DNA of 64,000 bases from Aerococcus sp. 1KP-2016. GTDB lineage: Bacteria; Bacillota; Bacilli; Lactobacillales; Aerococcaceae. The notes below the pieces were generated by a model, which did not search any database, was not told the DNA's origin, and saw only the letters and a list, made by a program, of their open reading frames with translations. This document shows positions 21,108-29,112 of the stretch, piece after piece. The DNA is taken from the NCBI RefSeq assembly GCF_002252085.1, contig NZ_NEEY01000006.1, positions 1 through 64,000 on the forward strand, given 5' to 3'. Position 1 is the first letter of the stretch. Every line of letters starts with the position of its first letter. The translations under genes and the position numbers were made by a program.

Positions 21108-21386
21108 TTATTTTTCTGCTTGTTTGGCCATCCAGGCTTGCTGGTGTCCACGAGATATACGCATGATTTCTGTGTATAAATCCGCTAATTCGTCTTTCAA
21201 TTCTGTGTTTTCTAAGTAAGATTGCACTTTCTCTATTACCAAAGCTTCGCGGCCAACGTCAAGAATTTCCTTTCCGTTTGCTAACTTAACTCGAGCAACT
21301 TCTTCTACCATTTTTGTACGTTGTTCAAATAATTTTACGATTTCACGATCGATTTGGTCAATTTCATTACGTTGTTTTTCTAACAT
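21108..21386 (-). CDS. Chorismate mutase, AroQ class (type II)
   Basis: This short all-helical protein of 92 residues converts chorismate to prephenate on the way to phenylalanine and tyrosine. It is a stand-alone AroQ domain. The N-terminal helix has the typical EIDQIDREIVKLFEQRTKMVEEVARVK pattern (split here across residues 8-34), with Arg and Lys in the expected places. The C-terminus has IMRISRGHQQ. It is convergent with the M20 gene and shares its terminator. No other aromatic amino acid gene lies nearby. Confidence 0.85.
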   Translation of the reverse strand: MLEKQRNEIDQIDREIVKLFEQRTKMVEEVARVKLANGKEILDVGREALVIEKVQSYLENTELKDELADLYTEIMRISRGHQQAWMAKQAEK

Positions 21387-21757
21387 AGCTTTTTATTAAC
21401 TCCTTAATTAAATATGTGGGACAAAAATGACAGATTAAGACATTAAATTACCCTATATGTACCTTATTAAAGTATAGCCGATAAATACATTCATTACAGT
21501 ATTGATACAAAAAAATTTGAATATATATTACTTTACTAAATTTTGCATCAATCTGGATATGCTCATAAATTTTTTCAAGAATATGTCTAATTTTATACTG
21601 CTAGAGTCGCGAATCATTTTGATGATAAAACAAATATATTTATTCTTAAAAATTAATTACATCAATATAGTGATATTGACTAGCAATCTTTGTTTAGCTA
21701 TACTTTTTTGGTTGAGATACGTTTCTAAATACACAAAAAAGGTGGATGGATATATCT
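21387..21757. other. AT-rich spacer before dsdA
   Basis: This spacer of about 370 bases separates divergent genes. An 87-codon open frame at 21502-21765 has no ribosome binding site and very biased composition, so I do not call it a gene. TTGACT (21676-21681) and TATACT (21699-21704) with 17-base spacing form the likely dsdA promoter. The rest is featureless apart from TGTGGGACAAAAA near 21416, which resembles part of the left-end repeat. Confidence 0.5.
21676..21704 (+). promoter_or_regulatory. dsdA promoter
   Basis: TTGACT and TATACT are separated by 17 bases. The -10 box is about 54 bases before the start codon. Confidence 0.8.
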
Positions 21758-23104
21758 ATGAATAATATGAACGTAAACATAAAACAAGATAATGAAAAGA
21801 TTCTAGGCGATATTCGTGACCGCAAGCCCGTCTTATGGTTGAACGATCATCACTTACCTTTCAAACAATTGAGAGGGCAGTTGGATGTATCCGTACTAGA
21901 TATCAAAGATGCCGAAGCGCGACTAAAACGTTTTGCACCTTTTATCAAGGAAGTATTTGAGGATACAAAAATACTTGATGGTTTAATTGAATCCCCAATT
22001 TCAGAAATTTCAGACTTTAAATCAACATTAGAAAAAACTTACCAATTTCAATTTCCTGGTAAATTTTTATTAAAGCGTGATGATTTATTACCAATTGCCG
22101 GGACGATTAAAGCACGTGGGGCAATTTATGAAGTATTGCACCATGCAGAAGCCTTAGCTTTCGAAGAAGGCCTTTTAAATAGCTACGAGGATGATTATAC
22201 ACAATTTGCCTCAAAAGAATTTCAGGATTTCTTCAAACAATATACTGTGGTTGTAGGGACAACCGGTAACTTGGGTATATCTTCAGGTGTGATGTCCGCT
22301 AAAATAGGTTTCAATGTACAAGTACATATGTCTCATGAAGCAAAACAGTGGAAGAAAGACTACTTAAGAAGCCATGGTGTGCAAGTATTTGAACATAAAA
22401 CCAATTTCACAGAGGCAGTAAATAAAGGGCGTCTATCTGCAGAAACAGATCCATACGCTTATTTTATTGATGACGAACACTCCATTCAATTATTCCTAGG
22501 CTACACTACAGCTGGACCACGTCTGAAACAACAATTAATTGATCAAGATATCCTTGTAGATGAGGACCATCCTTTAATGGTTTACTTACCCTGTGGTGTT
22601 GGCGGTAGTCCTGGTGGTGTTACATATGGCTTAAAACAAATATATGGTGATAACGTACATTGTTTCTTTGCCCAACCTACACATGTACCTTCAATGTTAC
22701 TTGGTCAAATTTCTCAAAAATTTGCTGATATTTCAGTTTATGACTTTGGGATTGATGGGCTAACCGTTATGGACGGTCTAGCAGTACCTAGAACCTCACA
22801 AATCGTAGCTAAATTAATGTCAGCCATCTTTGATGGTGGTTATACATTGACTGACAAAGAGTCTAATCGCCTATTAACAACACTGAAAGATGTAGAAGAT
22901 ATTTTTGTAGAGCCAGCAGCCACAGCAGGATTAGTTGGTCCACAAAGACTCTTCAATACTGAAGCGGGGCAAAACTATCTGCGTCATAAGAACTTAACAG
23001 ATAAAGTAGCTAACATGACTCATATTGCATGGGCAACGGGTGGGTCAATGGTACCAGCCGACGAGCAAGTTTTATTTTACGAAAATGGTAAATCCAATCA
23101 ATAA
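21758..23104 (+). CDS. dsdA: D-serine ammonia-lyase
   Basis: This PLP enzyme of fold type II has about 448 residues, near the 442 of E. coli DsdA. It deaminates D-serine to pyruvate and ammonia, allowing D-serine use and detoxification. The Schiff-base lysine lies in GTIKARGAIYEV (about 114). Asn of TTGNLGIS (about 167-174) and the phosphate-binding PCGVGGSPGG (about 288-297) are present. ATG 21746 overlaps the ribosome binding site, so 21758 was chosen. A terminator follows at 23134. No dsdC or dsdX homologue is adjacent. Only a transporter remnant of another family follows. Confidence 0.9.
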   Translation: MNNMNVNIKQDNEKILGDIRDRKPVLWLNDHHLPFKQLRGQLDVSVLDIKDAEARLKRFAPFIKEVFEDTKILDGLIESPISEISDFKSTLEKTYQFQFPGKFLLKRDDLLPIAGTIKARGAIYEVLHHAEALAFEEGLLNSYEDDYTQFASKEFQDFFKQYTVVVGTTGNLGISSGVMSAKIGFNVQVHMSHEAKQWKKDYLRSHGVQVFEHKTNFTEAVNKGRLSAETDPYAYFIDDEHSIQLFLGYTTAGPRLKQQLIDQDILVDEDHPLMVYLPCGVGGSPGGVTYGLKQIYGDNVHCFFAQPTHVPSMLLGQISQKFADISVYDFGIDGLTVMDGLAVPRTSQIVAKLMSAIFDGGYTLTDKESNRLLTTLKDVEDIFVEPAATAGLVGPQRLFNTEAGQNYLRHKNLTDKVANMTHIAWATGGSMVPADEQVLFYENGKSNQ

Positions 23105-23133
23105 TGTGAATCGATAAGTCGAAATCACAATGG

Positions 23134-23178
23134 AAAAAAGAGTAATTGAGTGTCAAAACTCACTTGCTCTTTTTTTTA
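23134..23178 (+). terminator. Terminator after dsdA
   Basis: AAAAAAGAGTAATTGAG (23134-23150) pairs imperfectly with CTCACTTGCTCTTTTTT (from 23159). A run of eight T follows. Confidence 0.8.
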
Positions 23179-23179
23179 T

Positions 23180-23610
23180 TTTGCCCAATTTTTTACAACA
23201 ATTGCCACTGCAAGTATGCCTTTAAGTGCCTTATTCATCGCACCATTTGTAAGTTCAATTACGAAAAAATTTGGCACAAAAGAGCTGAATCATTCGCACT
23301 AATCGGTGCAGGCTTTATCTATATCCTTGTTTTCGTATTAAGCATTCAAAATCCATTAGTATTTGCCATCTTACTTATCGTTGCTGGTACAGTTATGGGT
23401 TACTACTCTATATCAATGTACGCTTACGTAACAGATGTTATTGATGACTTCTACATCAAACGTGGTACAAGTAAAGTAGGTCAAGCGATTGCTGGTTTCT
23501 TAGCCGGTGCTTTACTAACACAAATTGGTCATGTTTCAGGTGCTGAACAACAAACTGCTGAAGTAGCGAATAGCATCTACTTGCAAAAAGCATCGAACCT
23601 TTCCAACTAA
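23180..23610 (+). pseudogene. Remnant of a GPH-type sugar/sodium symporter (C-terminal part)
   Basis: Translation shows the last about 140 residues of a 12-helix transporter. It begins FAQFFTTIATASMPLSALFI and shifts frame at a run of four A (23278-23281). It then continues RAESFALIGAGFIYI and YAYVTDVIDDFYIKRGTSKV. The motif pattern of a cytoplasmic loop followed by a GG-rich helix resembles the glycoside-pentoside-hexuronide family. Adding one A restores one continuous frame (GTKRAES). The first two thirds of the gene are missing, and the remnant begins right inside the dsdA terminator T tract. It is therefore a true deletion remnant whatever the status of the frameshift. Confidence 0.7.
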
Positions 23611-23626
23611 AGTGAAGGTTCGATGC
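23590..23626 (-). terminator. Terminator of the Crp/Fnr-etf operon (minus strand)
   Basis: GCATCGAACCTT (23590-23601) pairs perfectly with AAGGTTCGATGC (23615-23626). On the minus strand the stem is followed by TTTTT. It lies inside the end of the transporter remnant. Confidence 0.8.
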
Positions 23627-23665
23627 TTATAGACGTTTATGAAGTTGAATTTAACTCAATATTTC

Positions 23666-24231
23666 TCAACAAAAGACTTCAATCTGATGGTTATGCCGTT
23701 CTTTAATCTTACCTTCATCAGCTAATTGATGCAGGGATCGGCTAAGTGTTTCAGATGACATGCCTAAAAAACCTGCTAAAAACCGCTTCATTTCCTCGTG
23801 ATAGAAGATTTGGTGGCCATTCACCAACTCGGCTTCCTTACAAATGAAATTGAATAACCGGTCTTTTGCGGGTAGTCCAACAGCAGTTGTTTAAATTGTT
23901 GGTTTTCAATCAGGTAAATTTCACTTTTTACCATAGCTACGGCATGCGCCTTGCGGATACCTTCAAATAGGGCTAGTTCACCAGTAAATTCCATCGGTGC
24001 AATCATCCGGATGATTTGTTCGTTTCCCAACTCTGATAATTTAAAGATCTTTACTTTACCAGTTAATACAAAGAGAAAATAGCGGGCTTCTGTATTGGTT
24101 GCGTAGACCACTTCATTCCGTTTGTACAAGCGCTTAGTAAAATAAGGGACAATTTGTTCAAGCGTTTGACAATCAAGCTCTTTGAATAGGTCAAATTGTC
24201 TTAGATCATTGATTTTATCCTGGGCTAACAT
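23666..24231 (-). pseudogene. Crp/Fnr family regulator, frameshifted
   Basis: The N-terminal cyclic-nucleotide-type beta-barrel (about 120 residues, including FTGELALFEG) is open from 24231 to about 23873. The frame is then lost at GGG (23870-23872 on the plus strand). With one more base it continues AKDRLFNFICKEAEL and a winged helix-turn-helix. The recognition helix there reads SSETLSRSLHQL, with the Glu/Ser/Arg pattern that in FNR reads TTGAT half-sites. The protein ends at 23666, about 188 residues when repaired. It lacks an N-terminal four-cysteine cluster like that of E. coli FNR. It is the last gene of the acd-etfB-etfA operon, 15 bases after etfA. That operon has an FNR-like box in its promoter. 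Confidence 0.8.
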
Positions 24232-24246
24232 ATTTTCACCTCATTG

Positions 24247-25240
24247 TTATTTACTTTCTATTTGTTTAACTAAAGCTTTGGCAAAAGCAACCGCATCGCC
24301 GACATACCCGACATCTGATTCTTTAAAGATAGCGGCTTTCGGGTCCTTATTTACAGAAAATACAAATTTTGCCTGATTCATCCCGACAGTATATTGGATG
24401 GCGCCCGCAATCCCGAAATTCAAGAGTAATTGCGGTTGGATAGTGACCCCACTTTGACCAATTTGCTCGTCATGTGTGTACCAGCCGTTCTCTGCTAGGG
24501 GACGGGTAGCACCAACTTTTGCGCCAAGTAGGTCGGCTACTTTTTCAGTATGGACTAAATTGTCTTGCATCTTCATCCCGCGGCCAACAGCAACAACCTT
24601 ATCTACCTCAGTGATTTGATTCGTTTGTGGCTCACCTGGAATTCGTTCCAAGACTTGGTAGGTATAAGGTCGTTCTAAGGGCAATTGTTATGTCTATAAT
24701 AGCACCTTGACGGGTATTGTCAAAGGGGAGAGTGTTAAAGACATTTGGCCGGACTGTGGCCATTTGTGGACGACGGGTTGGTGTTAGAATTGTACACATC
24801 AAGTTGTCCCCGTATGAGGGTTTAATCTGTAGCAACTGCCCCTTATCATCGATAGATAGGTCGAGGCAGTCTGCGGTTAGACCAGTTTGCAGGGCACCTT
24901 GTAGTCTTGGCGCTAAAGCTCTCCCTTTAAGAGTGGCTGCGAATAAAATAATATTTGGTTGGTAATCGTCAGCTAATTGCTTGATAGCTGTTTTTGATAA
25001 TACAGGGTCAAAGTCAGCGAATAAGTCATTTTTCACAACTAACACCTGGTCAGCACCGTGGCCAATAAGACTTGCTGCGTGATTAGTTTGACTTGTTTCT
25101 AAGAGGATGGCTGTTACACTATCTTGGCTATTTTGACTCATTTCATGGGCTTTACCCAATAATTCTAGCGTTGAAGGGTGGATGGTTTCTTCTGAAATTT
25201 CAGCAACCACCCATATACCTGATGATTTTCCTTGATTCAT
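24247..25240 (-). pseudogene. etfA: Electron transfer flavoprotein alpha subunit, frameshifted
   Basis: EtfA binds FAD and passes electrons from acyl-CoA dehydrogenases. The N-terminal domain (about 190 residues, from MNQGKSSGIWVVAEISEE) is open to about 24683. The C-terminal FAD domain continues in another frame from there (LERPYTYQVLERIPGEPQ, VGRGMKMQ, GATRPLAENGWYTHDEQIGQSG, SVNKDPKAAIF). Removing one base near 24681-24688 joins them into about 330 residues, the normal size. The FAD-binding residues in GATRPL, QIGQSG and SVNKD are intact. It follows etfB by 12 bases. Inactivation is real only if the indel is real. Confidence 0.85.
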
Positions 25241-25252
25241 GGACTTACCTCC

Positions 25253-26047
25253 TTAGATGATATGTTTGTCTGACAAAATGGCTAACAATGCTTCGGCCGC
25301 TTCCGTCGGCGACCCTTCAAGCATGGTCATCTGACGGACTGATTCTTCCGGCACAAAGCTTTCAGTCACAATAGTAGGGGATCCTTTGATACCGATTCTA
25401 TCGAGGTCACAATGTAGGTCACCCTCGTTCCATACCTTAATCTCTTTTTGCATAGATTGTTTAATCAAAAGAGGCGATTGATACCGCGGTTTATTGATTT
25501 CATCACTAACACTCATAACTAAGGGGTAAGAAACACGGATGATTTCTTGGTCCACTTCCAAATGTCTTTTGACATCAATGGTTTGATTAACTGAATCAAG
25601 GTCGACTATGCCGGATGCGTTGGTGATTTGTGGTAGATCCAACTCTTCAGCAATTAATGGGCCAACTTGTCCCGTATCCGCATCAATTGCTTTTAAACCT
25701 GTCAAAATAAGATCCACGTCCCCAATCTTGCGTACAGCTTGAGCTAGGGTATAAGCAGTTGCTAAGGTATCTGACCCAGCAAAGGCACGTGAAGATAGTA
25801 GATAAGCCTCGTCACAACCCATGGCTAGGGCTTCATGCAAGCTCAATTTAAAAGAATCAGGGCCCATGCTGACAACAGATACTGTACCACCAAATTTTTC
25901 TTTTAACTGAACAGCAGTCTCAATGGCATGTTCATCAAAGGGGTTAATACGGCCGCGAACACCACTCCGAATAAGGTTATTCGTTTCTGGGTCAATTTTA
26001 ACGTGGTTACTGATAGGGATTTCTTTTATAAATACGACGATCTTCAT
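25253..26047 (-). CDS. etfB: Electron transfer flavoprotein beta subunit
   Basis: This 264-residue protein is the partner of EtfA and carries the nucleotide of the small subunit. The fold is typical: MKIVVFIKEIP at the start, INPFDEHAIETAVQLKE, MGCDEAYLL. The loop DADTGQVGPLIAEELDLPQ (about 118-136) resembles the sequence that in FAD-binding, bifurcating-type EtfB replaces the AMP-binding DDCNQT of the mitochondrial type. A second flavin, and possibly electron bifurcation, is therefore conceivable but not shown. The start overlaps the acd stop codon by 4 bases, indicating coupling. It is the only gene of this operon without a frameshift. Confidence 0.92.
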   Translation of the reverse strand: MKIVVFIKEIPISNHVKIDPETNNLIRSGVRGRINPFDEHAIETAVQLKEKFGGTVSVVSMGPDSFKLSLHEALAMGCDEAYLLSSRAFAGSDTLATAYTLAQAVRKIGDVDLILTGLKAIDADTGQVGPLIAEELDLPQITNASGIVDLDSVNQTIDVKRHLEVDQEIIRVSYPLVMSVSDEINKPRYQSPLLIKQSMQKEIKVWNEGDLHCDLDRIGIKGSPTIVTESFVPEESVRQMTMLEGSPTEAAEALLAILSDKHII

Positions 26048-27200
26048 AGCATAAATTCCTCTCTAGATTCAAATAAGACTGAATTTGCGATGTCTAATTG
26101 GAGTTTTTCATACGCACCTTCAGCATATTGTAAGGCCTTAGCGTCACGCCATAAGTGCTCAACTGGATATTCTTTGGAGTAACCATAAGCCCCAAAAATT
26201 TGCATAGCGTGGTTAGCTGCTTTCAAGGCTTGGTCTGAGCCAAATAATTTAGCGGTTGTTGTCTCCATCTTATGGTCAACTTCTTGATCTCTTAACCAGG
26301 CAGCTTGGTAGATGATTAGTTTTGTTGCATGTAAGCCCATGGCAATATCAGAGATTCTAAATTTAATCCCATCAAGGTGAGACATCTTACCGCCAAATAG
26401 TTCACGCTCTTGAATATAGTTGATAGAAGCTTTCAAGGCGGCATCTTGAATACCAGCCGCTAGTGCACCCATTAAAAACCGGGCTGTATGGTGGGCATTG
26501 TGTCCAATTTCCATCCCTTGATCAATAGCACCTAAGCGGTCAATATCCGGAACAATGGCATCTGACAAGTAAATATCGCCGACTGGACATCCGCGCATCC
26601 CCACAAACTCTTCAACACGACCGTTTTCAAAACCAGGATTTTGATTATCTAAGATAAAGACAGTCCGGCTATGTTCGGTATCTTTTTCAGGACTGGTAAT
26701 GGCTAAAATAAGGTACATAGATGCGGCTTTGACACCGTTGGTTAAGAAAGCCTTATTCCCGTTCAATAACCAACCATCTGTAGTCTGAACAGCTGTTGTT
26801 TGTTGGGTAGAAGCATCAGACCCACTAGCTGGCTCAGTCTGTCCAAAGGTAAATAACTCCCGATTAGCCTAGGTAACCAACGGGCCTTGATTTCTTCACT
26901 ACCATAAATGACAAGCTGGTCGATTGCTTTCCAGTGGGCTTCAAGGGTAAAGGCAACACCAGGGTTAACTTTTGCTAGTTCAACAATCACCATAGTCTGG
27001 GTTACAAAGTCGTAGCCAGCGCCACCATAAGCCTCAGGGACAGCAATCCCTACAATCCCAACATCCGCCATCTTATCCGTTAGGTCTTGTTGGTAGCCTT
27101 CCTTTTCAATCTCTTCGTATCTTGGGGCAATTTCTTTTTCCGCAAACTTTTGAATCATCTTACGGAGTAGTTCTTGTTCATCAGTGAATTTAAAATCCAT
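26044..27200 (-). pseudogene. Acyl-CoA dehydrogenase, frameshifted
   Basis: This FAD enzyme oxidises acyl-CoA to enoyl-CoA and delivers electrons to ETF. The first about 110 residues (DFKFTDEQELLRKMIQKFAE to KARWLPR) are open from 27200. The frame breaks at CC (26868-26869, GG on the coding strand). With GGG the protein reads RANRELFTFGQTEPASGSD, the family's flavin/substrate loop, and runs to 26044, about 385 residues in total. The C-terminal part holds MQIFGAYGYSKEYPVEHLWRDAKAL, including the region of the ETF-linked dehydrogenase helix bundle. It is the first gene of the operon and carries an FNR-like box upstream. The substrate chain length is not predictable. Confidence 0.85.
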
Positions 27201-27245
27201 GTATTTTCACCACTTTCAGTATATTGTGTACTATTTCACCACCCA

Positions 27246-27288
27246 AGTATACGCTAGTCAGGTTGTCGTCTTCCTTGACAAATATCAA
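27246..27288 (-). promoter_or_regulatory. FNR-like box and -10 box of the acd-etfBA operon
   Basis: TTGACAAATATCAA (27275-27288) matches the FNR/CRP-type consensus TTGATNNNNATCAA at 9 of 10 defined positions. On the minus strand TATACT lies at 27246-27251. With a start site about 6-7 bases further on, the box is centred at about -42, the standard class II activator position. No good -35 hexamer is present, as expected of an activated promoter. Confidence 0.65.
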
Positions 27289-27383
27289 ACTTTTGACGAA
27301 AAAGATTAAAATTAAAGTGCTTACATAGGTTTGTAGGACCCCAAATATATCTTATAAGTTTAAGTGAAGGGCGTCACAAAAAA

Positions 27384-27420
27384 ATCTTACTTAACAATCG
27401 CCTAAATCGCTAAGTAAGAT
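27384..27420 (-). terminator. Terminator of the satD-DUF3307 operon
   Basis: ATCTTACTTA (27384-27393) pairs with TAAGTAAGAT (27411-27420). On the minus strand a run of seven T follows. Confidence 0.85.
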
Positions 27421-27425
27421 GTCTC

Positions 27426-28157
27426 TTAAAATATAAAAAAGTATGATACGACGACAAATAGGATGGAAAATAAGGTACCGATTAAATAGTATTCGGCGAA
27501 TCCTTGGTTCTCCTCAATCAGTTTAAAGCGGGCAATAGACTTCGCAGTATAGATTAAGCCGATGGAAGATAGGGCATTTAATGACAGGAATATAGCTGAT
27601 AAAATTCTTTCTAAATTCCCAATCATAGCGCCTGCACCAGGAACAGTGACTATTTCAGTTTGGTCAACTTTATCGTCGGTGTAATGTTGATATTGATTGA
27701 AAAGCACTTTAAAGGTAACGTTCGCGGGTTTGGTTATTAATACCGTCAGTAAGGTCCATTTCAAGACCAATGTAGGTATGGATACGGAGACGTCACCGGA
27801 TGCCGGGAAAACAACCTGACTTAAGACGACAATCAATGAAATATGAAGCAATTGATCAATCAGATAAATATAAGGAATCGGTTCTGCCTGGAATATCCAC
27901 TTTCGTTGCAAGGTCACCTTCAGTAAATCAATGATGATATGTCCTAGCCATACAGCTGAAAATAAGAGAATCATATTCGACTGCCAAGTGAGTAACCATG
28001 ATATAAACAAAAGTAATCCATGGATAGCTAGGTGTCTTGCAAGAGCGGCGTGACTCTTTCTCTTGGCTTCTGACAGTTTCTCACTTTGAAAATGGTAATC
28101 ACCTAGAAAGTGGGAAATTAATAATACGAGTGTGATGGCATTATGAATCAGTATCAT
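27426..28157 (-). CDS. DUF3307 family membrane protein
   Basis: This 243-residue integral membrane protein has about six or seven helices. It begins with the DUF3307 pattern HFLGDYHFQSEKLSEAKRKSHAALARHLAIH, whose polar residues are conserved in the family (quoted in part: HFLGDYHFQSEKL). The biochemical function is unknown. It overlaps the upstream satD gene by 17 bases, so the two are translated together. This pairing resembles the sat (secretion and acid tolerance) locus of S. mutans, where SatD lies beside a membrane protein. The C-terminal half may vary with the cell-envelope role. Confidence 0.75.
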   Translation of the reverse strand: MILIHNAITLVLLISHFLGDYHFQSEKLSEAKRKSHAALARHLAIHGLLLFISWLLTWQSNMILLFSAVWLGHIIIDLLKVTLQRKWIFQAEPIPYIYLIDQLLHISLIVVLSQVVFPASGDVSVSIPTLVLKWTLLTVLITKPANVTFKVLFNQYQHYTDDKVDQTEIVTVPGAGAMIGNLERILSAIFLSLNALSSIGLIYTAKSIARFKLIEENQGFAEYYLIGTLFSILFVVVSYFFIF

Positions 28158-28806
28158 CGACCTCCTGAATGAAACGTGCCAGCTGTTCTTTTCCAGCTAG
28201 ATAGATTTTAATATTGGCTGAATTTAGTCGTTTACTTAAAGCTGAGGGTGATAATTCTAATTTTTTAGCAAGTGCTTTTTGATTAAATGATTGCTGGTAA
28301 ATTCCCGTCGCTAAAAGTCCATTGAAGACATATAGCTGGGTTTTAGTCCAACTTGACCGGATAGTATCCGTCAGCAAGAGCAGGGTATTGATGGTGTCAT
28401 CTTTTCCCTCTAGACCAAAGAAGGCTTGACGTAAATTACCGCTGTAATCGTGTTGCTTGACTGATTCAATGGCGCTTCTAGCGTGCCAGTATGCAGGGCC
28501 ATCTGCGCCTATACTGACTTCAGGATCAATCTCTGTGGCTATTGACCCGTAACCAATCCCGAAGCGAATGGGGTGGGGAATGAGTCGTTGGACGTCATCT
28601 ATCATTTGAAACACTTGGTGATGAGGTTTAATCAACACTTGAAATTCATCACCTAAGGTTATCGTTAATTTTGACGCGATGATGTCACCGTAGTTTTGGT
28701 TAATTGTAGCAAAACTTTCTAATAAGTTTTCTTGTAAGTTTTCTCGGTCAGCTGATTTTTTTGAATCAATTAAGTCACCGATAATCGCTATATAGTTTTT
28801 AGACAT
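28141..28806 (-). CDS. SatD family protein
   Basis: This 221-residue protein has a SatD-family domain starting with YIAIIGDLIDSKKS (4-17) and TLGDEFQVLI (about 49-58), and a C-terminal helix-turn-helix (KALAKKLELSPSALSKRL, about 178-195). The N-terminal part resembles a nucleotide-cyclase-like fold only distantly, and no enzyme activity is claimed. The helix-turn-helix suggests that it binds DNA, perhaps its own promoter. There ACGGAAA occurs twice 28 bases apart (28833 and 28861) over and behind the -10 box. AAGGAGGTG provides a strong ribosome binding site. Confidence 0.8.
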   Translation of the reverse strand: MSKNYIAIIGDLIDSKKSADRENLQENLLESFATINQNYGDIIASKLTITLGDEFQVLIKPHHQVFQMIDDVQRLIPHPIRFGIGYGSIATEIDPEVSIGADGPAYWHARSAIESVKQHDYSGNLRQAFFGLEGKDDTINTLLLLTDTIRSSWTKTQLYVFNGLLATGIYQQSFNQKALAKKLELSPSALSKRLNSANIKIYLAGKEQLARFIQEVDDTDS

Positions 28807-28826
28807 GAGGCACCTCCTTGATATCC

Positions 28827-28924
28827 ATTATAACGGAAATTATATTTAATTGCCAATATTACGGAAACTGAACGATTAAAATATGCGTTATTTAGGAAAT
28901 TTATAAAAATTGTCTTTATTTCCG
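28827..28924. promoter_or_regulatory. satD promoter with repeated ACGGAAA motif
   Basis: On the minus strand TATAAT lies at 28827-28832. ACGGAAA follows on the plus strand at 28833-28839 and 28861-28867, exactly 28 bases apart. An inverted copy (ATTTCCG) is at 28918-28924. This could be an operator shared by satD and the divergent symporter gene. Confidence 0.45.
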
Positions 28925-29012
28925 CCATACTTCACGATGTATGCACTACATCACATCTGTTCGGTAATTAATGTGTTTTAATTTTAGACCAATAATGACC
29001 GATATTCGATTA

Positions 29013-29040
29013 TTTACTATAAAATCCTGAGTGCTATACT
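29013..29040 (+). promoter_or_regulatory. Promoter of the symporter/ATP-grasp operon
   Basis: TTTACT (29013-29018) and TATACT (29035-29040), spaced by 16 bases and with TGC before the -10 box, form a plausible sigma-A promoter. A small leader hairpin follows, AGACCTA (29058-29064) with TAGGTCT (29082-29088). Confidence 0.6.
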
Positions 29041-29112
29041 ACGAGACAAGCTATTAGAGACCTATTGCTAGCAAACTAAAGTAGGTCTTGATAAATGATT
29101 GGAGGAATATGT

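Noticed and set aside
21502-21765. 87-codon hydrophobic open frame upstream of dsdA
   Set aside because: No ribosome binding site, extreme AT bias, and it overlaps the dsdA promoter and start. It is best explained as a chance frame in an AT-rich spacer.
23146-23280. N-terminal part of the open frame before the transporter remnant
   Set aside because: It reads through the dsdA terminator and gives a Cys/His-rich sequence unlike any transporter. The homologous sequence is in another frame up to 23280.
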